A stretch of DNA of 64,000 nt from Hydrogenoanaerobacterium saccharovorans (GCF_016901815.1 NZ_JACSNR010000010.1:1-64000), one strand, 5' to 3'; positions 42,817 through 52,210 are shown, counted from the first letter of the stretch. The notes: generated from the letters alone by a model not told the origin. Made by a program: numbers and translations.

Positions 42817-45800
42817 TCAGGCGGTGAGAGTTGCGTTCAGCTCCTCGTACTCAGCGATGAGCCGGTCAAGCTCTTCCTGTTTCTCAAACTTGGAATTTGA
42901 GATCAGATCCTGCGATGCATTCAGAGCCAGCTGGTCTGCACGCAGCTTCTCCTTGTACTCTTGCAGCTCATAATCCATCTGGTCGAATGTGTTGGCGGCA
43001 AAGTTCAAAGCGCCTTTTGCATTGAGGATCTGTGCGTTTCTTGAAAGAGCATGAGATGTGTGGCCGTTCAGGGCAACACTGAACGAAGCTCTGCTGAAGA
43101 AACTGTCAGCGGACTGGCTGGGAGTTGCAATGATCTCCAACCCGTTCAGCTTTCCCAGACTATCGCCATACTTCACCCTCTTCGCAATGATCTCCTGCAG
43201 CGCCTTGGCGGCCTTTTCTTTCTGAACAAGGTCGAGCAGATCATATTTCTGCCCGGCAAGCTCATAGAGATAGCTGCCACGGTATGCCCAGGTATCAGCG
43301 ATGTCCTGTTCGATTGACGGGATTCGCTCCTCATATTGCTTGATTCGGTCCGGAATCGTTCTGAAAGCATTGGCGGTGACCTTTCTGATCTTGTCATCGT
43401 ACCGGTGTTTCAGCGCCTGGAGCCGTGCGATCTCAGCTTCCAGCTTCGCACGCTGGAGAAACCGAGGATCTCCGGAAGAGATCGCCTTGATTTCCGAGTA
43501 GCTCAGAGCCTTGGCATCGACATCCTCCACGGTGCGGCGATCCAGGTCTCCACGCAGGATTTGCGCAATCATCTTCGCCTTGCGCTCTACGCACTGCCAC
43601 ATATAGGCGTCAAAGGAGCCCTCTGTGACATAGGTGAAAATGAAGGCAGTCTTATTCAGATTGCCCGGGCGCTTGATTCTGCCGAGCCGCTGTTCCACAT
43701 CTTTGGGGGTCCAGGGCGTATCCAGCTCATGAAGGGCGATCAGGTGGCGCTGAACATCCAGCCCCTGCCCTACCGTTCCGGTAGAACCGATCAGGACACG
43801 GATCTGCCCGGCCTGCATCTTTGACTGCATGGTCTTGAACTGCGTTGCGGTCTTGTAGTCATGTGCAATCGCAATTTCATTTTCCGGGATTCCCATGTAG
43901 ATGAGCAACTTCTTGAGTTCTGTGTAGACGGAAAACTCCTTATTCTGGTTCGGCACAGAAATATCACTGAAGATGATCTGCGTACTCCGGACATCGTTGT
44001 ACTTGAAGTACAGCTCTGCGACCTTACGGGCACATTCGGACACTTTGCTGTGCGGGAAGTTCTGGGACAAAGGATCAATGATCCGCATATCCAAGGCTGC
44101 CTTCCGCCCGTCATTTGTGACGGAAAGCATATTGTCATTGGCCTGGATCGTGCCTTTTGTGCGAATCTCCCGTGCCCGTGTTACCAACAGGTCCATATAA
44201 TTGCGCTGATCCTCACTCATAGGGCACGATACCGTTTCCTCGACGATATTGGGCGTCTCCATGTCGACGGCAGAAGAGGTCACGGTATCCATGAACTGAA
44301 GTACCATGTGCATCAACTCAGGGACATTCTGGAAGCTACTGACCCGCATGACCTGACGGAAACCCTTTCCGTTCTTGTCCAAGCCTTCCGGCGGCAGTTC
44401 CCATTCTGCTGTGACAACGGCGAAATTCTTGACCCAGTCTCGGAGGTTGTAGATGCCCTTACTGAACAAAAGGTCCTCCTGGAAGAATCTCTGTGCCGAA
44501 AACAGCTCCACGATGCTATTGACAATCGCTGTACCAGTAGCGAATACATATCCGCCTTTCCCGCCGTGCAGGCTGGAAAGGTACTTCGTCTTGTAATAGA
44601 GATCGGTCGCCTTATGGCTGCTGGAGCTGCTGATGCCCTGGACCGAGCTGCCTGACGGTGCTCTCAGGTTTTTGAACCCGTGAGATTCATCGACGAACAG
44701 GTAGTCAACCCCAAGATCCTCGAAGTTAAAATCCGCAGATTCGTTCGCCTCATAGCTTCGATAGAGATCATCCTGCAAGCTCTTTTCCAGTTTCGTCACC
44801 GGAGTTTCCTGGCAATGATTCTTTGCCTGGAAATTGTGCTCGATCGTTTCCCGGACAGTGTGGATAGGCGCCGGGATCGTGTCAAACGAGGAGGAACCCA
44901 TGATGATGGCATCGTAATCGCCGATTGCTACCCGGGTCAGGAAACGCTTCCGGCGCTCCTTTCTCATGTCAGAAGGATCTGCAATCAGTACCTTCTTTGT
45001 AGGGTACAGGCGCATCATCTCACCACCCCACTGGGTCAGAAGGTTGTTCGGAACCAGGTAAAGCGGTTTTCTGATCCGCCCCAGCCGTTCAAGCTCCATA
45101 CCAGCTGCAATCATGGTAAAGGTCTTGCCGCTGCCCACAGCATGATTGAGAAAAGCCCCGTTTTCCTGAATGATCCGGAATACGGCATTTTTTTGATGAG
45201 GGCGCAGCTCAATGTTCATGGACATTCCCGGGAAAGTCAGATGACTACCATCATAGGTCGGGACCACATAATCATTGAAGCTGCTGTTGTAGCTTTCTAC
45301 GATCTCCCTTTCACGATCCGGGTCACTGAAGATCCATTCTGTGAACTTTTCAGCAATCAGATTGGCCTTTTCCTGTGCAGCTATCGTCTTTTCTGTGTTG
45401 GTGACGAACCGAGTTTTATCGCCTCCAGTATTCACCTTGTCATATACTGTAATACTCCGTTGGTTCAGCAACCGATCAAACAGCGCCAAGGCGCCCATTT
45501 CGGGGATACCATAAGTTGAGTAGATTACCACATTAGCTGGGGAGATGTAATGATTGCAAGCGAGGTGCCTTTTTCCATCGTTTTGATACTCAATACTGAA
45601 GAGCTCGTCAGTGTAAGGGTGACTTATCTGGCTCCCAAGAAGGTAATCGGCAAAATCGACGATGAATTTATCATCAACAAAGCTCGATGCCAGGGTGACA
45701 TAAATGTCCTTTGATGGGATCGGATCGGGCAGCACTTGTTTCAGCGCTTCCACATTGATCTCAAATTCTGCTGAGTTTTCAGCCGCCTCCTGAGCCTCCC

Positions 45801-47550
45801 TGTACTTTTTCAAAACAGGTCCACTCAGGTATGCGGTGCGCAGAATCCATTCATCATCGGCCCCTTCGGAGTGAGGATTACGGAAAATCATGCTGCCTTC
45901 CAGCTCGCCCTGGACTTCTTCCACCGTTTTCTGGCAAAGCTGAGCGATAAAGGCAAGGTCGATCTTTCCGAGCCGGTCTATGCAAACAGCACAACCTTCC
46001 TGCAGGGTGTCGCAGGTAGAGACAAGTTTGTGAATGCACAGCGTCCTCTGCGTGAAGATCTCCGTTTTCTCGATTTTGCCATCCTCATCCTGGCGTTCCA
46101 GAGCGGCCAGGACAGATGCTCCAATGTCCTCCCGGAACAGCCGGAAATTGGCCCGGCTTGTCACGGGACCATACACTTTTACGAAACTATCATAAAGGCG
46201 GTTCAGCTTCTCTTGGGCCACCTCAATGTAGTCATCGTCCAGGTCACTCATTTCAGCTTTCAGGAGGCGCTCTGTCTGCTGCCGAATGGCTATCATACCT
46301 TTGACACGCTCCAAGGCCCGGCCTGTCAGCTTCTGCCGGATCATGCGGCTGTCGACTCGCTGATAGACTTCCCCATTTACCAGGACAAGTTCAAAATTGC
46401 GGACATTGGGATTGGCCGGAATGTATTCTGCATCCTCCGTTTCAGCATCGCTTTCTACCTCGTGGTAGATCCCTTCGATGCCCCATCCCAGGATCTGTGT
46501 TTCGATGTTTTCCTGGACTTCCATTTCCGGAAGCGACGGGTCGATCTTCTCAGTGTTACTCTTCCAGCTGTATGTTGGCCATGAGGATTTCCGGCTGTCC
46601 GATCTTTTCTGAAACAGGAACAGAAACCGAGAGGCACTTCTGATTCGGAATTTCAATCCACCCAGAAAATCCAGATGTGCCATGTTGGAAAGAGCGACCA
46701 TATTGGCTCCTCTATCGAAAAAGGCGCTTCTGGCAGCGTTTTCATCCATCGTCATAAGGAGTACTCCCCCTGGTCTGAGCGCACGGTCCATTTTCAGAAC
46801 CAACGCTGTTGTACCAGGTACCGGCACAGCATTCTGTCCAATCTCCAGTTCAGCAAAACTGGTTCTGCAGGGGATCTCTGCGATGATGGCATCATAGTAG
46901 CTGCTCTGCAGCGGATCGCTTTCAGAGAGAACAGGAACGGTCGGGTACAGAAATGACTCAATGTCCTTGAGGATCGGATCATCCGTTGACAGGTCGATCC
47001 GGCTCGATTCCCGCATCGTCTTATCCATCGCACGCAGAACGGCACCGACACCAGCTTCCCGAAGGAGGATATTGCCTTTCTCAAAGCCAATTCTCCCCAG
47101 GATACGGAAGATCGTCTCTACGATTACAGGGTCCTGGATATAGGGATATGGGAGCATACTGTTCGAGATGCTCAGTCCGTCCTCCGGGAAAGCATTCACG
47201 ATCTGATCCTGTGGGCGGTACATCATGTCCACCAGATAGGTTCCGGTGTACCGGGCCAGCGTTTCACATTCACTTTCGGTAGCATACCGGTTATCCTTAA
47301 CCAGGTCATGCAGTACTTTGAGGGCATCGATCGTCTGATCGAGACGCACGCTCATCAGTTCTTCCCAGGGCATAGCCGGTATGTCATACTCAACAGGTAC
47401 CCCGTTCCGGACAGCGCAGTGAGTCGGTTCGGACATGTCTGCGGGCTGCAGCTCCTGATCCCAAATCACATCACATTGCACTGGTGAAGAGTCCATTTCT
47501 TCCTCAAACATATCTTCCCAGTCCAGAACATCGATTTTTTCTTTCATCAT
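42817..47550 (-). CDS. very large SNF2-like helicase with degenerate N6-methyltransferase domain
   Basis: 1577 residues. Near residues 130-260 is a Rossmann-like methyltransferase region (LLREAGVGAVLRAM, SYYDAIIAEIPCRTSF, ALRPGGVLLMTM) in which the catalytic NPPY/F tetrapeptide is replaced by AEIP, so it is probably inactive. Helicase motifs follow: Walker A HAVGSGKTF near 803, DESH near 953, ATGTAIVNSIVELF, and motif VI QRLGRIKRPGN near 1288. A coiled coil ends the protein. Such fusions are common on conjugative elements and phages, perhaps for antirestriction or DNA processing. Start at 47550 behind AAGGAG; the open frame continues into leader C. Confidence 0.82.
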   Translation of the reverse strand: MMKEKIDVLDWEDMFEEEMDSSPVQCDVIWDQELQPADMSEPTHCAVRNGVPVEYDIPAMPWEELMSVRLDQTIDALKVLHDLVKDNRYATESECETLARYTGTYLVDMMYRPQDQIVNAFPEDGLSISNSMLPYPYIQDPVIVETIFRILGRIGFEKGNILLREAGVGAVLRAMDKTMRESSRIDLSTDDPILKDIESFLYPTVPVLSESDPLQSSYYDAIIAEIPCRTSFAELEIGQNAVPVPGTTALVLKMDRALRPGGVLLMTMDENAARSAFFDRGANMVALSNMAHLDFLGGLKFRIRSASRFLFLFQKRSDSRKSSWPTYSWKSNTEKIDPSLPEMEVQENIETQILGWGIEGIYHEVESDAETEDAEYIPANPNVRNFELVLVNGEVYQRVDSRMIRQKLTGRALERVKGMIAIRQQTERLLKAEMSDLDDDYIEVAQEKLNRLYDSFVKVYGPVTSRANFRLFREDIGASVLAALERQDEDGKIEKTEIFTQRTLCIHKLVSTCDTLQEGCAVCIDRLGKIDLAFIAQLCQKTVEEVQGELEGSMIFRNPHSEGADDEWILRTAYLSGPVLKKYREAQEAAENSAEFEINVEALKQVLPDPIPSKDIYVTLASSFVDDKFIVDFADYLLGSQISHPYTDELFSIEYQNDGKRHLACNHYISPANVVIYSTYGIPEMGALALFDRLLNQRSITVYDKVNTGGDKTRFVTNTEKTIAAQEKANLIAEKFTEWIFSDPDREREIVESYNSSFNDYVVPTYDGSHLTFPGMSMNIELRPHQKNAVFRIIQENGAFLNHAVGSGKTFTMIAAGMELERLGRIRKPLYLVPNNLLTQWGGEMMRLYPTKKVLIADPSDMRKERRKRFLTRVAIGDYDAIIMGSSSFDTIPAPIHTVRETIEHNFQAKNHCQETPVTKLEKSLQDDLYRSYEANESADFNFEDLGVDYLFVDESHGFKNLRAPSGSSVQGISSSSSHKATDLYYKTKYLSSLHGGKGGYVFATGTAIVNSIVELFSAQRFFQEDLLFSKGIYNLRDWVKNFAVVTAEWELPPEGLDKNGKGFRQVMRVSSFQNVPELMHMVLQFMDTVTSSAVDMETPNIVEETVSCPMSEDQRNYMDLLVTRAREIRTKGTIQANDNMLSVTNDGRKAALDMRIIDPLSQNFPHSKVSECARKVAELYFKYNDVRSTQIIFSDISVPNQNKEFSVYTELKKLLIYMGIPENEIAIAHDYKTATQFKTMQSKMQAGQIRVLIGSTGTVGQGLDVQRHLIALHELDTPWTPKDVEQRLGRIKRPGNLNKTAFIFTYVTEGSFDAYMWQCVERKAKMIAQILRGDLDRRTVEDVDAKALSYSEIKAISSGDPRFLQRAKLEAEIARLQALKHRYDDKIRKVTANAFRTIPDRIKQYEERIPSIEQDIADTWAYRGSYLYELAGQKYDLLDLVQKEKAAKALQEIIAKRVKYGDSLGKLNGLEIIATPSQSADSFFSRASFSVALNGHTSHALSRNAQILNAKGALNFAANTFDQMDYELQEYKEKLRADQLALNASQDLISNSKFEKQEELDRLIAEYEELNATLTA

Positions 47551-47579
47551 AATGCTTCTCCTTTTCTGAAGATTTTTGT

Positions 47580-47799
47580 GTTTTCTATGTAAAAAGGCAC
47601 CCGCTGCAAGCAGCTGGCGCCTTGAATTTTCGTATAACAAAAAAGGCATGACCGGCCCGGAGGGCGCAATCATGCCTAATTCTTTGTATCCTTCCGGCAG
47701 CCTGGATCAGCTGCCGCACTTTGCCTTTCTCACGAAGAGATCAGCGGTCATTTCTTCTGTGATGGTGGTATTGTATCCCTTTTCACTGCATACTGTCAA
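47580..47799 (-). promoter_or_regulatory. promoter-attenuator leader cassette, copy C
   Basis: Minus strand: TTGACA (47799-47794), 18 bp, TACAAT (47775-47770); hairpin 1 with one extra base; terminator 1 (47677-47639); terminator 2 with arms GGCGCCAGCTGC and GCAGCGGGTGCC (47621-47591), a stem different in sequence from copy A but still paired. It precedes the giant helicase gene. Confidence 0.85.
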
Positions 47800-47833
47800 G
47801 TGCCCAGGGCGCAGCTCTATTCTCCTTTCGTTT

Positions 47834-48085
47834 TCAAATGAACCGCTCACACTTTGTCCAAGCCCCGCTATTGTCAGGCGACAGCTTCAATTCCTCCCGA
47901 ACGCTCTGGGGCAGCTGATGCAGATTGGCGTCTGTGTCATTCAGGTACAGCCAGCGCCAGTGCGCCAGGACAAATCGATCACACAAAAACAGGGTATCCT
48001 TCTTCGGCTGGAAGTTCTCAGCCTTCCGCTCTTCCTCTTCCAGGTCCAGTGAATTGTTCAGAATTACGATGTTAGCCAATTCCAT
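47834..48085 (-). CDS. hypothetical protein, 83 aa
   Basis: Unrecognised. The 83 residues are charged and soluble, with an acidic helix (NSLDLEEEERKAENF) and a WRWLYLN segment, and end KCERFI. AAGGAGGACATT precedes the ATG, so translation is likely. It is the last gene of the operon behind leader D and ends near leader C. Confidence 0.6.
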   Translation of the reverse strand: MELANIVILNNSLDLEEEERKAENFQPKKDTLFLCDRFVLAHWRWLYLNDTDANLHQLPQSVREELKLSPDNSGAWTKCERFI

Positions 48086-48123
48086 AATGTCCTCCTTGTT
48101 GTTTTGGGGTGCATCGATGGGTG

Positions 48124-48687
48124 TTATTCCCAGATCCCCCGTTCGTTCTCCAGAGCGGATTTGATGCCCAGGAGTTTGATCCCGTCTTTTTCTCCAAAGA
48201 TGTCGTACGGCAGGATTAACGCTTCAATGAACAGTCCATTTTTGATAGCCAGCATTGGAGACTTTGATCCCTGACGGATATAATAATCGCATTCGTTATC
48301 GATTGGAGCGAGATAGGCGCAGTTGATGGGAAGGATGCTGCCGCCGGTGTAGGAGCGGAACAGCCGGATCTCCCGATGGTCCATAACCAGGCTGATGGTC
48401 GCCCACATGGCTTTCTGATCTTCCTGCACCGGAAAGTCCTTCATCCAGTCAGAGATCACCCGATCCTCATCCTGAAATTTGATGGACGAAAAAGCACTGT
48501 TTTCCACTCCTGCTACCTGAGCCAGCATCTGCGAGGTGAATCCGCTGTTCCCGATCTGATAGGCCGCCGGCCCAAGCATGATCCACTGATTGGTTACAGT
48601 CCGTTCAGGGCGATCGGAAGAGACGATGTTGATGACATGAAATTTTTTTGCATTTTTACAAAGCGCAACAACCTTTTTCAGATTCAC
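48124..48687 (-). CDS. hypothetical protein, 187 aa
   Basis: I see no known family. The protein looks soluble and mixed alpha/beta, with a central VMDHREIRLFRSYTGGS and a Cys-rich start (VVALCKNAKKFH). It starts at GTG in a 4-nt overlap (GTGA) with the stop of the coiled-coil gene upstream, behind GGGGGAAGAG, so translation is coupled to that gene. Confidence 0.65.
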   Translation of the reverse strand: MNLKKVVALCKNAKKFHVINIVSSDRPERTVTNQWIMLGPAAYQIGNSGFTSQMLAQVAGVENSAFSSIKFQDEDRVISDWMKDFPVQEDQKAMWATISLVMDHREIRLFRSYTGGSILPINCAYLAPIDNECDYYIRQGSKSPMLAIKNGLFIEALILPYDIFGEKDGIKLLGIKSALENERGIWE

Positions 48688-49478
48688 CTTTTCTCTTCCC
48701 CCTCTATTTTTTCCAAAGACAGAGTTCGGGTGTTTGTGTAACCCTGGTTCTCCAAAATGGTAGTCATATCCTGCATCGCATTCTGAAGATAAGTATTGTT
48801 GGTGAACTTATCCTGGATAGCAGTGCATTCGGACAGCTTTTGCTGTTCCATAGCCATAATTGCTTGCCGCTTATCAATCTCCTCCTGGATACTGCGCAGA
48901 AAACTGTCAGTATGATCGCACGCCCGAGAAGCATCTTCCTTTGTGTACCACTTCAGCCCAACAAGGTATCGCTTTAGTGACGCTCGCTTAGCCAAAGAGG
49001 TTCGTCGTAGCGGGATCTCGCCTCCACAGATCATACGGATCCGCTTTTCCAAAGTGCGGACCTCATTGACTGACTCCTCTGCTGCCATCAGTGCTCCCTT
49101 TGCGTCCCGGACACGGTATTTCATGCCATTGGCAACCTGCTCAAATGTTGATTCATACTGGCGTGATTTCAGATTTAGATGAAGCAGTTCAAAGTGGGGA
49201 TCACGGTAGCTGATCCGAAGCGGCGCCTTTGGGTATTCCGGATTATACTCTACTACGCAGTTTGCCAGGGCAGGAAGTTTGGAAAGCTGGAAGGCAATCA
49301 AGTCATAGAGATCCCGTTCACTATACCCATAAAGCGTAAGAATAGCCTGGAGCAGGTTTGGCTTGTATGGATCAAAGAACTCGCCCAGGATGCGTGCTGG
49401 ATCTTCTATAACTGCGCATAAGCGATCAAGCTCGGCATAGATCTGTTCGATCTGCTGATCAAAAGAATTTTTGTCCAT
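48684..49478 (-). CDS. hypothetical coiled-coil protein, 264 aa
   Basis: Unrecognised. Residues about 1-30 and 120-240 are predicted helices rich in Glu, Gln and Lys (FLRSIQEEIDKRQAIMAMEQQKLSE), consistent with coiled coils; the middle (YNPEYPKAPLRISYRDPHFELLHLNLKSRQY) is beta-like. Basic stretches (SLAKRASLKRYLVG) may bind nucleic acid. The start at 49478 follows GAGGAGG with 8-nt spacing. It belongs to the operon behind leader D. Confidence 0.65.
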   Translation of the reverse strand: MDKNSFDQQIEQIYAELDRLCAVIEDPARILGEFFDPYKPNLLQAILTLYGYSERDLYDLIAFQLSKLPALANCVVEYNPEYPKAPLRISYRDPHFELLHLNLKSRQYESTFEQVANGMKYRVRDAKGALMAAEESVNEVRTLEKRIRMICGGEIPLRRTSLAKRASLKRYLVGLKWYTKEDASRACDHTDSFLRSIQEEIDKRQAIMAMEQQKLSECTAIQDKFTNNTYLQNAMQDMTTILENQGYTNTRTLSLEKIEGEEKR

Positions 49479-49558
49479 AGTAAAAACCTCCTCAATAGTC
49501 ATTGTAGTGCTGGGACCAAGAATTGAATATCTAAAAAAACCGCTTTTGCTTGTGCGGA

Positions 49559-49600
49559 AAAGAAAAAAGCCCGGGTAAACCAGGCTCTTTTCTTTTTCTC
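49559..49600 (-). terminator. terminator within the leader D operon
   Basis: On the minus strand AGAAAAGAGCC and GGC...TTTTTTCT arms form a stem with a U-rich end between the 114-aa and coiled-coil genes. It may reduce read-through into the last three genes. Confidence 0.5.
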
Positions 49601-49943
49601 ACAGATATTCCCGATTGAGGTTGGCAATGCTGTCACGCAGGGTATCGATGGTTTCTTCATCCAGCGTGACTTCATTGGAAGCATGAGCCAGGCCGGAGGA
49701 GATCATATCCCGGATATTCAGTACAGCCTTAACAGCACTGTCAGAAGAGATGCTCTTTACTACCGCTTCGGCCTGAGTCGAAGAGGAGATCGAGTTCTCG
49801 ATCTGTGCGAGGAAACGCTGAAGATCTGCGGCATTCCTCTTGCGCAGTTCCTGCGCTTTCTTGCGCTGCTCCTCGGAAGCAGCAGGATTTTTCTCAATCA
49901 GAAAGATGTTCTTTTCAGTACAGAAAGCATTGTTCAGTGTCAT
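49599..49943 (-). CDS. hypothetical protein, 114 aa
   Basis: Unrecognised. A largely helical protein: a Lys/Glu-rich helix (PAASEEQRKKAQELRKRNAADLQRFLAQIENSI) and a C-terminal pair of helices (LDEETIDTLRDSIANLNREYL). AGGAAGGG precedes the ATG. It is in the operon behind leader D, with the RNase H-like gene upstream. Confidence 0.65.
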   Translation of the reverse strand: MTLNNAFCTEKNIFLIEKNPAASEEQRKKAQELRKRNAADLQRFLAQIENSISSSTQAEAVVKSISSDSAVKAVLNIRDMISSGLAHASNEVTLDEETIDTLRDSIANLNREYL

Positions 49944-49999
49944 GACTTTTCCCTTCCTATTCTCATATTTCAGTGTATGCCTGGTAAAACACCAGAGGA

Positions 50000-50845
50000 T
50001 TATTTTTCGAGCGACAACTGGTATACTTGCTCAGCATTCTGCATAGCGACCTCGTAGCACGGATACAGTTCCGGGCTGCTTTCGCTGCACAGCTTTGCTG
50101 TCATCTGATACTCAGCGGTGTACTTCCAGATTACTTTCCAGAAATCCAGATTTGGCAGCTCGCTGCCGTTTTTCGTTTTCCATCCCCTGTTTGCATAGAC
50201 ACGCAGATAGCCCTTTTGGAACATCTCCACGATTGTGGAGTCAGATGTGCAGATGCAGATCGTTGTGTTCTTCCCGAGCTTCTTTCCCTTTTGGATCACA
50301 TCCCGGATTGACCGGAGAAAGACCCTCTGCAAATTCGTTGCCTTTCCGCCACCGGACACTCTTGCTTCTTCCTTTCCCGTTGATCCATTGACAAGAATGG
50401 CACAATAGCCAACGCAGGCTCCATTCTCCCGGGCCTGGGCAGTGGCAGAAATGATCTTCCATGTCCCGGCTTCCGGCAAAGCCCCTTTAACTGGCTGATT
50501 GTCTTGTGTAGAAGGGCTTTGCTGGTTTTTCTGAGAGGTGCTTGTATTCTCGTGGATCAAGGAAGGCAGATTGTCCCACTCCTTGAGTTTTTGCTCACTG
50601 AGCTTAACCCATTGGAGCTGCAGGCGCAGGGCATTATCCAGTTCCTTTTTCGTCGCTTCAGCAGAGTGGTACAACTCCTCGAAGGAAAAACCGAAGAAGT
50701 AGTATTGCCCTGCACGGCAGATCGGTTTTGACAGCTCGTCTGTCCGGATAAACTGCACCGGGACATAGGCTGCCTGGAATTTGTAACCATCGCCTTTTAG
50801 CTCATAGTCATAGATCTTGCGTACTGAAACTTCCAAGTACCCCAA
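50000..50845 (-). CDS. protein with C-terminal RNase H-like domain
   Basis: 281 residues. The N-terminal 100 residues are unassigned, followed by a Ser/Gln linker. From about residue 135 an RNase H1-like layout appears: a first strand (VGYCAILVNGSTGKEEARVSGGGKATNLQRV), then TTICICTSDSTIVEMF near residue 205 with the third carboxylate, and GWKTKNGSELPNLDFWKVI with the fourth Asp. The first Asp and the helix Glu of the DEDD set are absent, so cleavage is doubtful and it may only bind RNA-DNA hybrids. Start is a TTG without a clear ribosome binding site. Confidence 0.55.
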   Translation of the reverse strand: MGYLEVSVRKIYDYELKGDGYKFQAAYVPVQFIRTDELSKPICRAGQYYFFGFSFEELYHSAEATKKELDNALRLQLQWVKLSEQKLKEWDNLPSLIHENTSTSQKNQQSPSTQDNQPVKGALPEAGTWKIISATAQARENGACVGYCAILVNGSTGKEEARVSGGGKATNLQRVFLRSIRDVIQKGKKLGKNTTICICTSDSTIVEMFQKGYLRVYANRGWKTKNGSELPNLDFWKVIWKYTAEYQMTAKLCSESSPELYPCYEVAMQNAEQVYQLSLEK

Positions 50846-50990
50846 TGACAGGCAGTAAAGCGGTTTTTTCTGTTTCGTAGGTCATTTCTCCTTTCTGTTC
50901 CGCAGGCCAGGATTCAAGGATTTTTACCGGCTTCTGCGGCCGGTGCATCTTCTTGATCTCGATCTGCGGTATTGTTCTGTATTCCCGCAT
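50808..50990 (-). CDS. hypothetical small basic protein, 60 aa
   Basis: 60 residues, basic and proline-rich at the start (PQIEIKKMHRPQKPVKILESW). AAAGGAGTGATTCCT precedes the ATG at 50990, directly downstream of leader D, so it is the first gene of that operon. Its 3' end overlaps the RNase H-like gene by 38 nt in another frame. Confidence 0.6.
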   Translation of the reverse strand: MREYRTIPQIEIKKMHRPQKPVKILESWPAEQKGEMTYETEKTALLPVIGVLGSFSTQDL

Positions 50991-51000
50991 AGGAATCACT

Positions 51001-51220
51001 CCTTTATGTAAAAAGGCACCCGCTGCAAGCAGCTGGCGCCTTGGATTTTCGTATAACAAAAAAGGCATGATCGGCCCAAAGGGCGCAATCATGCCTAATT
51101 CTTTGTATCCTTCCGGCAGCTACGAATGGCTGCCGCACTTTGCTGTTCCCAATGCAGGGGATCAGCGGTCATTTCTTCTGTAACGATGGTATTGTATCCC
51201 CTTTTACTGCATACTGTCAA
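51001..51220 (-). promoter_or_regulatory. promoter-attenuator leader cassette, copy D
   Basis: Minus strand: TTGACA (51220-51215), 18 bp, TACAAT (51196-51191); hairpin 1 keeps its CGGCAGC/GCTGCCG stem but has a different loop; terminator 1 with GGCATGAT/ATCATGCC (51096-51058), perfectly paired; terminator 2 as in copy C (51040-51010). It drives the five- to six-gene operon 50990-47834. Confidence 0.85.
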
Positions 51221-51279
51221 GGTTTTTTCAGGTTTTCTGAGTACTGGCCCAAAGATATACTCAAATATGAGGTGATTTT

Positions 51280-51924
51280 ATGCGAAAGGAATGGATTGGC
51301 CTGGTTGCCGGCCTGGCGTTTGCTTCCCTGACGGGATGCTCTGCCAGCAGCGATACTCAAGCGGCTGGGCAAGAACCAAGCAGCGTTGTATTCGATAGCG
51401 TATCGACCCATCTTGACTACGCTGCCATTACGGAAAATGTTGGCCCGATTGCATCAGTATCATGCTGGACTGAACCAGAACAAATTCCGGTTCGGGAGAT
51501 CCTCGGCTGGTATCTTCGGTACTATGCTGAGTTATACAGTGATGCTGATGATCCGTTTGCGACATATCGGAGGGCTGATGATCCCGATCTCCTGCACATT
51601 GGAGCAGCCGATTTTGAACAAGCGGCTATGTCTTTTTTTGGTACGGATTCTGAGTATCTTCGGAACGAATCCGGTGGCTTCTACGATGAGGCCAGCAACG
51701 AGTACATCGTCCCGGAGACCCTGAAACAGGCATCTATATCCTGCACCGTGCGCAGTTCGGAGTTGTCCGGGGATCTGGTGCAGGTCCAGTTTGACCTTAC
51801 TTCCCAAACATTGGGTCAGAAATCCTACTTACTGAGCATAGATCTCCAGAATGGTATGCGCTTCAAATCCTGCCAGGAGATCCTGGAGTCCAGTGCAGCC
51901 AATGAAGAGGAGAAAGGAGAATGA
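51280..51924 (+). CDS. lipoprotein of the accessory element
   Basis: 214 residues with a type II signal peptide: MRKEW, hydrophobic core, lipobox LTGC (Cys20), then a short Ser/Ala linker. The mature part is acidic and without a named domain. It is transcribed away from leader D, on the plus strand, against the direction of all surrounding genes. TATACT at 51256-51261 may be its -10. It is paired with a small membrane protein. A surface role such as entry exclusion or an envelope factor is possible but not shown. Confidence 0.75.
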   Translation: MRKEWIGLVAGLAFASLTGCSASSDTQAAGQEPSSVVFDSVSTHLDYAAITENVGPIASVSCWTEPEQIPVREILGWYLRYYAELYSDADDPFATYRRADDPDLLHIGAADFEQAAMSFFGTDSEYLRNESGGFYDEASNEYIVPETLKQASISCTVRSSELSGDLVQVQFDLTSQTLGQKSYLLSIDLQNGMRFKSCQEILESSAANEEEKGE

Positions 51925-51928
51925 AGAA

Positions 51929-52210
51929 GTGAGCGACGCATCATTGACTACCCTGGGGGTCATCTTTCTGGTATGTCTGTTCTTCTGCACCATTAACAAA
52001 ACACTGTCAAAGCTCATGGGCGGTGTCGGTTTTTTTCTGATCATCCTGATTATTTTCCAATCGAAAACCGGCACTACAATCATTGATTTTTCCCATATCG
52101 CAGAATGGCTCCTGAGTTTTGGACGGCGAGTGGCAGAATGGACTGAATCGAACCTTTTGCCAAGTCTCTCAGAGCTTGCCCGAGTGATTGAAGAAGGTTT
52201 CCTCAAATGA
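51929..52210 (+). CDS. small membrane protein, 93 aa
   Basis: Two hydrophobic segments (about 5-22, SLTTLGVIFLVCLFFC, and 30-47, GGVGFFLIILIIF) and an amphipathic C-terminus, in the style of small holin-like or envelope proteins, but without signature. Start at GTG 51929 with AAAGGAGA upstream; an ATG at 51902 is an alternative. It follows the lipoprotein by 4 nt. Confidence 0.65.
   Translation: MSDASLTTLGVIFLVCLFFCTINKTLSKLMGGVGFFLIILIIFQSKTGTTIIDFSHIAEWLLSFGRRVAEWTESNLLPSLSELARVIEEGFLK

Noticed and set aside
47551-47673. N-terminal extension of the giant helicase into leader C
   Set aside because: The extension translates the terminator stems; AAGGAG sits exactly before the ATG at 47550.
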